A DNA stretch of 22,711 nt, taken from NCBI GenBank assembly GCA_046538375.1, contig JBKHJA010000035.1:1-22711 (forward strand), given 5' to 3'. Positions 16,793 to 22,711 of the stretch are shown piece by piece (the stretch's first letter is position 1; the number at the start of each line of letters is the position of its first letter). The translations under genes were made by a program, and so were the position numbers. This DNA comes from JBKHJA01 sp046538375. GTDB lineage: Bacteria; Acidobacteriota; Aminicenantia; Aminicenantales; Aminicenantaceae. The notes under the pieces were generated by a model, which did no database searches, was not told the DNA's origin, and saw only the letters and a program-made list of their open reading frames with translations.

Positions 16793-17821
16793 CTAATCTT
16801 CCCACCTGGCTAAAGAGTCTTCATAAGGCGGCCGGGCGATGCCTTTCTCGGTGATTACGGCTGAAATGAAGGAAGCCGGGGTGACGTCAAAAGCTGGATT
16901 CAAGGCTTTCACCTGAGGAACCGTACAATACCGACCTCCTATCTGTTTCACCTCCCGGGGATCTCTCTCTTCTATGGGAATCTGACTCCCTCGTTCAAGA
17001 TCAAAATCAACAGTGGATAAAGGAGCCGCCACATAAAAGGGGATGCCGTGTTCTTTGGCCAAAACAGCCGCTGAGTAGGTCCCGATTTTGTTGGCGGTAT
17101 CTCCGTTTCTGGCAATCCTGTCAGCGCCTGTTATCACCTTTGAAATCATTCCTTTGTGCATCAGATAACCGGCCGCGTTATCGGTTATCAAGGTCACCGG
17201 TATCTTCTCTCTCTCCAGCTCCCAGCAGGTGAGCCTGGCTCCCTGAAGCAGGGGCCTGGTCTCATCAGCATAGACCTGAATCTTCTTTCCTTCCTGGAAA
17301 GCAGCACGGATTACACCCAGGGCTGTTCCGTATCCGGCTGTGGCCAGGGCTCCAGCATTACAGTGGGTGAGGATAGAGTCTCCATCTCTGACCAGCTTAT
17401 TTCCCCAGGAGCCGATCTTCTTGTTCACCTCCATATCTTCTCTTTCCATGTCCAAAGCTTCCTGGACCAGTTTTTTCTTAAGCTGGGGGAGAGCAAGCTG
17501 CCCATACTGTTCATAAATTCTTTTCATCCTCTCCAGAGCCCAGAACAGGTTCCGGGCGGTGGGCCTGGTCCTGTGCAGACGGCGGCAGATCAAATCAAAC
17601 TCCTGGTCCTTCTTTTCCTTTTCTTTGACCGCCATCATACCCAGGGCCACGCCAAAGGCGGCTGCCACTCCGATGGCCGGAGCTCCCCGGATGACCATTT
17701 TTTCGATAGCTTCAGCCACCTGCCGGTAATCTCCACACTCCACGTAGACTTCCTCCAGAGGAAGCTTCCTCTGGTCGATCATGATGAGTTTATCCTTTTT
17801 CCAGGCGATGGTGGGCAGCAC
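16793..17821 (-). CDS. mtnA: S-methyl-5-thioribose-1-phosphate isomerase
   Basis: This 342-residue enzyme of the eIF2B-like fold converts methylthioribose-1-phosphate to methylthioribulose-1-phosphate in methionine salvage. Diagnostic motifs are RGAPAIG at 45-51, THCNAGALAT with the catalytic cysteine C154, and GADRIARNGDTANKIGTY with the catalytic aspartate D234. Length is normal for the family. No other methionine-salvage gene (mtnK, mtnB, mtnD) is present, which is common because mtnA also occurs with partial salvage routes. The start is GTG at 17821, with AGGTGA four bases ahead and three bases after the stop of the upstream lipoprotein gene, so the two are probably translationally linked. 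Confidence 0.95.
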   Translation of the reverse strand: MLPTIAWKKDKLIMIDQRKLPLEEVYVECGDYRQVAEAIEKMVIRGAPAIGVAAAFGVALGMMAVKEKEKKDQEFDLICRRLHRTRPTARNLFWALERMKRIYEQYGQLALPQLKKKLVQEALDMEREDMEVNKKIGSWGNKLVRDGDSILTHCNAGALATAGYGTALGVIRAAFQEGKKIQVYADETRPLLQGARLTCWELEREKIPVTLITDNAAGYLMHKGMISKVITGADRIARNGDTANKIGTYSAAVLAKEHGIPFYVAAPLSTVDFDLERGSQIPIEERDPREVKQIGGRYCTVPQVKALNPAFDVTPASFISAVITEKGIARPPYEDSLARWED

Positions 17822-17824
17822 AGC

Positions 17825-18676
17825 TCACCTCTTTTTCCAATCTGGGATTTCCGGACCCGGCCAATTCCATTTTTTCATCCATCGGCGGTAGACAGAATTG
17901 AATTTTTCCCATTCCTCAGGGGATAGACTCTGTTTTGATCTCTGATAGCAGAAAACAATCTGAAGGTCGTTGTCCCTCAGAATTTCCTGGGAGGGAAGGC
18001 CCAGCTCCCTGGCCATAACCGCCTGCTCGAAGCTCTGTTTGTAGGAAGAGAGGTGGCTGTGGATTTGAGAGAGAAGATAGTGATAAAACCCACAGCTCAG
18101 ATCTTTTTCAGCCAGCTTTTCCACCTCTTTAAGGAGTCTGGTCAAAGATTTCTCCCTCTGTTTGGCCTCTTTGTCCACTGCCTTCTCCAGAGATATCTCG
18201 GTGAATTTCTGAGATGCCACAAGCAGTATCTGTTTCAGCTTTGATCTTTTGACCAGGTGGGAATAGATGTGGAAGGCTGAATCCTCAAGTCCCAGCTTCT
18301 CCAGAGAAAGAGCAAGTCCCAGAAGCGATAGTTCCTGGGCCCACTTCTGACCTCCCTCAAATCCATAAGCGAAAGATTCCAGAAAACTTTCCTCCGCCTG
18401 TTCCCACAATTCCAGCTCCAGTTCGGCCAGTCCCTTGAGCATAAAAGCCTGTGAAGAAGGGTTTCTTTCGGTTTCAAGCCTGGCCTCTTTCAAGGCTCTC
18501 TTGAAATGTGAAACAGCCTCCCTCTGGCGGTAGGAGCGGGAAAACTTTTGGCCCTGGGCATAATAATGCTTGGCTTCTCTCAGATGAGAAACACAGCCGA
18601 ATAGGAAAACCAGGGAGAAAAGAGCAAAAAGCAGTAAAGTCTTTTTTCTTATAGACACCAGATGCTGATTATTCAT
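17825..18676 (-). CDS. Helical-repeat (TPR-like) lipoprotein, function unknown
   Basis: This 283-residue protein has a lipoprotein signal peptide. Basic RKK at residues 10-12 is followed by a hydrophobic run and the lipobox LFGC, with the lipidated cysteine at C28. The mature part is wholly helical. Helix pairs such as AKHYYAQGQKFSRSYRQREA and the repeat following it fit TPR-like folds; later helices around LEKLGLEDSAFHIYSHLVK continue the pattern. The frame is open further upstream to 18814, but the ATG at 18676 is the one that gives the signal peptide. It overlaps the previous gene's stop as ATGAATAA. I do not recognise a specific family. Position between a membrane coiled-coil gene and mtnA suggests an envelope role independent of methionine salvage. 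Confidence 0.7.
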   Translation of the reverse strand: MNNQHLVSIRKKTLLLFALFSLVFLFGCVSHLREAKHYYAQGQKFSRSYRQREAVSHFKRALKEARLETERNPSSQAFMLKGLAELELELWEQAEESFLESFAYGFEGGQKWAQELSLLGLALSLEKLGLEDSAFHIYSHLVKRSKLKQILLVASQKFTEISLEKAVDKEAKQREKSLTRLLKEVEKLAEKDLSCGFYHYLLSQIHSHLSSYKQSFEQAVMARELGLPSQEILRDNDLQIVFCYQRSKQSLSPEEWEKFNSVYRRWMKKWNWPGPEIPDWKKR

Positions 18677-19253
18677 CGGCCTTGTTTGTATGCTTTTTGA
18701 CCAAGTCAGCGATGATCCTGCGGAGTTTGGGCTGGGAGATAAGCTCCAGATTGAGAGAGAGGACCTCATGGGCCAGAGAATTGAACCTCTCCATAAGCCT
18801 TTCTTCCTGGACACTCTGTAAATCTTTTTGGGCCTGGCTCACTTTCTCCTCAAAATCTCTAACTATCTTTTTGTAATCCCCCTTCTCCAGCTCCCGGTCG
18901 AAAAGAGCTGAGAGAAAAGGATCTTCCAGCCCCAGGATGGGGTAGAGCCGCCGGAAGGCCTTTCTCAGAGATGCCATCTCCCGGGTGTCGATTTCATGTT
19001 GATAGGCCTTTTGGAGAGCTCTGTGACTTCGGAAAAAATCGAGGACGAACTCATCGGGTTTGGCCTCCAGGTATTCAGGCTCAAGCCAGACCTGCCAGGA
19101 AAGAATTTTCTTCTGCCAGTCTTTGGCACTCCTCAAGGCCCAGACGAAAAAAGCGGTCAGGAGCGGAAAAAAAAGATAGGTTTTTTGTGGAAAAAATTCA
19201 GAGAGGAAGGCGACCGCATCCTTTATGATATCCTCAACTTGAGGCTTCTTCAT
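18669..19253 (-). CDS. Membrane-anchored coiled-coil protein, function unknown
   Basis: This 194-residue protein has one hydrophobic segment at about residues 24-40 (KTYLFFPLLTAFFVWAL). A largely helical, charged remainder follows. The stretch at about 125-160 (LEKGDYKKIVRDFEEKVSQA and onward) reads as a coiled coil. I do not recognise a family. It is the first gene of the operon leading to the lipoprotein, mtnA and tsaD, and its stop overlaps the lipoprotein start by eight bases, so the two are probably partners at the membrane. No Shine-Dalgarno sequence precedes the ATG. The upstream leader is AT-rich, with TTATTATTATT close to the start. Confidence 0.65.
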   Translation of the reverse strand: MKKPQVEDIIKDAVAFLSEFFPQKTYLFFPLLTAFFVWALRSAKDWQKKILSWQVWLEPEYLEAKPDEFVLDFFRSHRALQKAYQHEIDTREMASLRKAFRRLYPILGLEDPFLSALFDRELEKGDYKKIVRDFEEKVSQAQKDLQSVQEERLMERFNSLAHEVLSLNLELISQPKLRRIIADLVKKHTNKADE

Positions 19254-19383
19254 GCTGATTTAATAATAATAAGTAAAAGACCAAGAGTAAAGCCAAAAAA
19301 GAAAAGCAGGCCTAGTGGCAAAAATGAAAAACCTTGCTTTTATTCTCCCGCTGAAATGGAATGACTTCTCCCCTCTGGTGTGC

Positions 19384-19412
19384 TTGACTTTTATCCCAGA
19401 CTCAAGTAATTT
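19384..19412 (+). promoter_or_regulatory. Candidate sigma-70 promoter for tatA
   Basis: TTGACT at 19384-19389 is followed after 17 bases by TAATTT at 19407-19412. This is a well-spaced match about 50 bases upstream of the tatA start. A strong AGGAGG follows at 19454-19459 in the leader. The rest of the 210-base divergent gap 19254-19463 shows no other clear feature. Confidence 0.5.
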
Positions 19413-19463
19413 TTCTTTAGAATAGACAGACAAGACCGAAAAAGCCCCTGAGAGGAGGTCACC

Positions 19464-19667
19464 ATGTTTTTATTCGGCCCTGTTGGTCCCACTGAGCTTC
19501 TGTTGATCGTGCTGATCATCGTCATCATCTTCGGTGCCAGAAAGCTTCCTGAACTCGGCAAATCACTTGGAGAAGGAATAAAGAATTTCCGAAAATCCAT
19601 AGGCTCAAAGGAAAAAGAGGAGGAAAACCGGCCTGAAAAATCAGAGCCTCCTGCCAAGAAAGAATGA
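19464..19667 (+). CDS. tatA: Twin-arginine translocase subunit TatA/TatE
   Basis: This 67-residue protein has the standard TatA layout. A short N-terminus leads into a membrane helix at residues about 10-24 (TELLLIVLIIVIIFG). The FGARKLPELGKSLGEGI hinge and amphipathic helix come next, and a charged tail ends the protein. TatA oligomers form the pore for export of folded proteins with twin-arginine signals. AGGAGG stands four bases before the ATG. No tatB or tatC is adjacent, so the rest of the system must be elsewhere. Its stop overlaps the following methyltransferase start as ATGA, which is an unusual partner for tatA. Confidence 0.95.
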   Translation: MFLFGPVGPTELLLIVLIIVIIFGARKLPELGKSLGEGIKNFRKSIGSKEKEEENRPEKSEPPAKKE

Positions 19668-20758
19668 GACGAATCATTGAAAAGCTCGCCCATGAGAGAA
19701 AACAAAAACAAGATCATTTGGAAAGAGAGCTTGAAGAATTAAAGAAAAAGAGCAAAGAATTCCTATCTTACCAAGACTTCGGTGACATCCAGCATCTTCT
19801 CTCCCTGCTGGAAGACCACTTCATTTCTTTGTTGGGATTATTCGAGCTCCTGGCTTCTCTCACCGATGCCAAAGACAGGGAATGGGATGCTCTGGGCAGC
19901 CATCACGTGGGGAAGATTTTCAAAAGCATGGAATGGCGGGTGGACAAACTGGCTGCTGAGTATGGAGATGTCAAAATTCTGATGAAAAAATTCCTGCTCC
20001 TCAGGGAAAAACTCGACCAGCTCCTTTTGACTCTGGAAAAGAAAAAAATGCCGTCGCCTGCTCAGGTTAAAGAGCTTTCAGAGCCTCTGGAAGATTGGCG
20101 GTATGCAGGATTTGAGAACCGCTTCCGGGGCTATGAACAAGAAATCAAGAAACATCAGGAAAGATATCTCGCCTATTTTAAAAACGGAAGGAAAGTGATT
20201 GACCTGGGCTGCGGCCGGGGCGAATTCCTGGAGCTTCTTGAGGAAAAAGGAATAAAAACAGAGGGCATCGATATAAACGCGCAGATGACCGAAATCTGCC
20301 AGGATAAAGGGCTCAACTGCCAGAAAGGGGATCTCTTAGAGAAGCTAGCCCTGTATGAAAACGGAACCCTGGGGGGGATCTTTTGTTCCCAGGTCATAGA
20401 ACATCTTCCGCCTGCTTATTTGAAGAGGATGGTGGAACTTTCCTATTTCAAGCTGGCCCCTTCTTCCTACCTGGTGTTTGAGACCGTCAATCCGACCTCG
20501 GTCTTTTCCCTGGTCCAGATATATCTTCTGGATCTTTCTCATCAACAGCCTGTTCATCCCCAAGCCCTTAAATTTTTGATGGAAAGTTCAGGGTTTGAGG
20601 AGGTGGCCATAAAATATTCTTCTTCATTGGATCAAGAAAAACTCGAAGAAATCCCGGGAAAGGATGAGAGAACTCTGGCCTTGAACCAAAACATAGACAA
20701 ACTCAACAAACTGCTTTATGCTCCTGCCAATTATGCGGCCATCGGATTAAAGCCTTAA
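19664..20758 (+). CDS. SAM-dependent methyltransferase, WbdD-like, with helical N-terminal extension
   Basis: This is a 364-residue protein. Residues 1-145 are helical, with coiled-coil stretches (for instance 10-35 and 105-130). Residues about 146-330 form a class I methyltransferase: FENRFRG at 150-156, SAM-binding motif VIDLGCGRGEF at 178-188, the acidic residue closing strand 2 near EGIDI (200-204), SQVIEHLPP at 242-250, and FETVNPTS at 272-279. The pattern FExRFRG ... IDLGCGRGEF ... QVIEHLPPxYL ... PVHP is that of the WbdD group. The known member, WbdD, methylates the end of O-antigen polysaccharides and so sets chain length. A role in capping a surface glycan is therefore plausible but inferred. 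No kinase domain is attached. It is coupled to tatA by a four-base overlap. Confidence 0.82.
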   Translation: MRRIIEKLAHERKQKQDHLERELEELKKKSKEFLSYQDFGDIQHLLSLLEDHFISLLGLFELLASLTDAKDREWDALGSHHVGKIFKSMEWRVDKLAAEYGDVKILMKKFLLLREKLDQLLLTLEKKKMPSPAQVKELSEPLEDWRYAGFENRFRGYEQEIKKHQERYLAYFKNGRKVIDLGCGRGEFLELLEEKGIKTEGIDINAQMTEICQDKGLNCQKGDLLEKLALYENGTLGGIFCSQVIEHLPPAYLKRMVELSYFKLAPSSYLVFETVNPTSVFSLVQIYLLDLSHQQPVHPQALKFLMESSGFEEVAIKYSSSLDQEKLEEIPGKDERTLALNQNIDKLNKLLYAPANYAAIGLKP

Positions 20759-20766
20759 AAACAGGA

Positions 20767-21678
20767 ATGTCTGTCTACGCCGGTTTTGATCTTGGAGGAA
20801 CCCACCTCAAATACGGGTTGGTCAACCAAAAGGGAAAAATCTTATTCAGCTCCAAACAAGACACTCCTGAAAAAATAGCTGATCTGCTCAATCTTATCCA
20901 CAGCCTCTGGGAAGATTTAAAAAAGAAACAGAAAGGAGAAATTGGCTCCTGCGGTTTCGGGTTTCCTGGTATTTTCAGCCTTAAAGAACAAAAAATCTAT
21001 CAATCTCCCAACTATCCAGAACTGGATAATTTCGATCTTATTCCTGCCCTTTCTGGATTCATCGATGTTCCCTTCCGGGTCAACAATGATGCCAACATGG
21101 CTGCTTTCGGCGAGTTTAGATGCGGAGCGGGCCAAGGCGCTCAAAGCCTGATACTGCTCACCATTGGAACGGGAATAGGAAGCGGGATCATTCTGGAGGG
21201 GAAACTCTGGCAGGGAAAATGCGGTTACGGAGGCGAACTGGGCCATGTGACAGTCAATCCTGAAGGCGAAAAATGCAACTGCGGAAGTCTAGGCTGCCTG
21301 GAAACAGAAGCTTCGGCCCCTAAAATCGTAAGAAATTATAGAAAGTTCAAAAGAATCGATGAACACATCACCGCTGAACTCATCGCCAAAAGGGCTGAAA
21401 AAGGAGACCAACAAGCCCGCAGGGCCTATTCTACAGCCGGCTATTATCTTGGAATCGGACTGGCTATCATCATCAATTTATTAAATCCAGAAAAGATCAT
21501 CCTGGGGGGAGGGGTGATGAAATCAGGGCAATACCTCCTGCCTTCTGCTCTAAAAGAAGCCCGGAGAAGAACCTACCAGGCCTCGTATGACTGCTGCCGG
21601 ATCGAGAAAGCTGCTCTGGGAAACCAAGCTGGATTTATCGGAGCAGCCCTGTGGGCCAAAGAACAAACTCAGCAATAA
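20767..21678 (+). CDS. ROK-family sugar kinase (glucokinase type)
   Basis: This 303-residue kinase has the phosphate-1 motif FDLGGTHLKYGLV at residues 7-19. Catalytic D108 is in NNDANMAAFGE, and the glycine-rich GTGIGSGI is at 134-141. ExGH (E157, H160) and the ROK zinc motif CNCGSLGCLE with C170, C172 and C177 follow. It phosphorylates a hexose with ATP; ROK members include glucokinase, N-acetylglucosamine kinase and N-acetylmannosamine kinase, and the exact sugar cannot be told from these motifs. No DNA-binding domain is present, so it is an enzyme rather than a ROK repressor. Only eight bases separate it from the methyltransferase, and the AGGA abuts the ATG with no spacer, so translation probably depends on coupling. 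Confidence 0.9.
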   Translation: MSVYAGFDLGGTHLKYGLVNQKGKILFSSKQDTPEKIADLLNLIHSLWEDLKKKQKGEIGSCGFGFPGIFSLKEQKIYQSPNYPELDNFDLIPALSGFIDVPFRVNNDANMAAFGEFRCGAGQGAQSLILLTIGTGIGSGIILEGKLWQGKCGYGGELGHVTVNPEGEKCNCGSLGCLETEASAPKIVRNYRKFKRIDEHITAELIAKRAEKGDQQARRAYSTAGYYLGIGLAIIINLLNPEKIILGGGVMKSGQYLLPSALKEARRRTYQASYDCCRIEKAALGNQAGFIGAALWAKEQTQQ

Positions 21679-21752
21679 AGCACAGGAAATCTCTGCAGCT
21701 CCCATAAGGCGAATTTTTATCCAAATAAAAAAAAGGAAAACTCCCGGTAAAT

Positions 21753-22616
21753 TCACCGAAATTTCATCAGCTCCGCCTTCCCGTAGTATATCCCGTTGAA
21801 AAGAAACTTGAAAGTTCCGTGGGATTGTCCCCGGAAGGCGATCTCAGGTCCGTAGAGGAAGAGCTTTCCTCTGCCCACCTGAGCTTCAATGACCACCACT
21901 CCTCCGCTTAAATAGTGCTCGCCCCAGACCCATCCGCTGCGAATAATATCTTTATCCGGAAACCAGGCCACCGGCTGGACTCCTTTTAAGGATGCTTCTG
22001 GGAGAAGGCGGAACACCGGACTGTACCGGAAAGAGATATCCACTTCCTCAGGCATCCCATAGGCTAAAGGATTCGTGTTGTCCACTCTTGCCCGAAGAAT
22101 GGAACCGGGCGCATAAAATTTTTCCCGGGGCAAGGGCCTTTCGGTCCCGTCTTTTAATTTTTCCTTCATGGCGTCAGCCACAAAGGCATCGTTGACCCGG
22201 TGGCTTAAAAGATATCCTGAAGTCCCTTCTTTTGTGATCACCTGACCCGCAGGGAACTCTGCCAAATCCTCCATTTTTTCAAAGGGACCGTCAAAGCCTT
22301 CCAGGATGCGGTCAAAATCTATGCCCATCTGATAGGCCAGTGTCCACCCCGCACTGTCATACAGGATGATGGCCATCACTATGGGCCGCCCCTCAGCGGT
22401 ACGTCCGGTTTCTTCCAGCTTCATCCTGTCTGATTCCTGTTCCAGCTTTCTCCAGTACCCCAGAAGCTGGGTGTAATCGGCCAGATGATAATCATCGCCG
22501 ACTCTGAATCCCAAATATTCCCGGGGACTGGTGACAGTGTCTCCAGCAGAGAAAGGAACACCTGTTATAACCAGAAGAAGAAAAAGACTGATCAGGAGAA
22601 CTTTTCGGTCGGGCAT
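21753..22616 (-). CDS. Secreted M14-peptidase-like protein lacking the catalytic domain (in-frame internal deletion)
   Basis: This is a 287-residue protein with a signal peptide (residues about 1-25). Residues 27-83 match the opening of large secreted M14 zinc-carboxypeptidase-like proteins: SPREYLGFRVGDDYHLADY, the helix LLGYWRKLEQESDRMKLEE, then TAEGRPIVMAI. The sequence then jumps directly to what is normally the C-terminal part (YDSAGWTLAYQMG near 86-98, through to GKLFLYGPEIAFRGQSHGTF). The zinc-binding HxxE and distal His of M14, and several hundred residues around them, are missing. I therefore read it as an internally deleted gene that stays in frame (junction near 22365). It has a good AAAAGGAGG site before ATG 22616, so it could still be expressed as a non-catalytic secreted protein. 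Confidence 0.7.
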   Translation of the reverse strand: MPDRKVLLISLFLLLVITGVPFSAGDTVTSPREYLGFRVGDDYHLADYTQLLGYWRKLEQESDRMKLEETGRTAEGRPIVMAIILYDSAGWTLAYQMGIDFDRILEGFDGPFEKMEDLAEFPAGQVITKEGTSGYLLSHRVNDAFVADAMKEKLKDGTERPLPREKFYAPGSILRARVDNTNPLAYGMPEEVDISFRYSPVFRLLPEASLKGVQPVAWFPDKDIIRSGWVWGEHYLSGGVVVIEAQVGRGKLFLYGPEIAFRGQSHGTFKFLFNGIYYGKAELMKFR

Positions 22617-22711
22617 CGAATCCTCCTTTTATTTCGTTTTTATAGGAGCAGGGAAATAACCTGCATTATTCATAAACATGCTCAATTTGTCATGGATAAG
22701 AGGAGAAATCA

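Noticed and set aside
17819..17838. Near-identical 19-20 base leaders before the GTG starts of mtnA (17819-17838) and the Ser/Thr kinase (3162-3180)
   Set aside because: They differ by one inserted base, but most of the match is the Shine-Dalgarno and a purine run, and the mtnA copy also encodes the end of the upstream lipoprotein. Chance under translational constraint is sufficient.

Overview
The window looks like a chromosomal segment of an uncultured Gram-negative-type bacterium with moderate GC content. The closest style I recognise is candidate phylum Aminicenantes (OP8) or a neighbouring Acidobacteria-like lineage. The reasons are a TPR-tailed zinc-ribbon Ser/Thr kinase, a secreted M14 peptidase relative, a TolC outer-membrane protein, lipoprotein and LPS-type glycosyltransferase genes, and clear Shine-Dalgarno sites of the AGGAGG type. 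This placement is inference from gene style, not from a marker phylogeny. No tRNA, rRNA, CRISPR array or recognisable transposase was seen.

Layout. (1) 210-3164 (-): a large membrane Ser/Thr kinase with TPRs. (2) 3574-6375 (+): a small permease, then a Na+/phosphate cotransporter and a PhoU-like protein that form a phosphate-handling pair. (3) 6381-10096 (-): a NYN-domain (LabA/DUF88-type) putative nuclease and a soluble GAF-PAS5 histidine kinase of the HisKA_2 type. (4) 13667-10315 (-): an overlapping operon of a GT2 glycosyltransferase, a GT4 glycosyltransferase and an enolase-superfamily enzyme (menC/NAAAR type), ending in the remains of an amidohydrolase gene whose middle is gone. (5) 13719-13929: a gene-free, highly palindromic block with nested inverted repeats and RNA-like stems. 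(6) 15538-13973 (-): TolC-type efflux protein. (7) 19253-15735 (-): a tight operon of a membrane coiled-coil protein, a helical-repeat lipoprotein, mtnA and tsaD. (8) 19464-21678 (+): tatA, a WbdD-like methyltransferase with a helical N-terminus, and a ROK sugar kinase. (9) 22616-21753 (-): an M14-peptidase-like secreted protein that keeps the N- and C-terminal ends but lacks the catalytic domain.

How the genes work together. Phosphate uptake and its PhoU partner are adjacent. The two glycosyltransferases probably act on a cell-surface glycan such as LPS core. The methyltransferase belongs to a family known from O-antigen chain termination. MtnA and TsaD are housekeeping enzymes carried in an operon with two uncharacterised envelope proteins.

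The most unusual material is the structured palindromic element at 13719-13929, which could be a foldback MITE or a stand-alone structured RNA. Also unusual are the two separate genes that appear to have lost their central catalytic regions while keeping both ends: the amidohydrolase remnant at 10315-10616 and the M14 remnant at 21753-22616.
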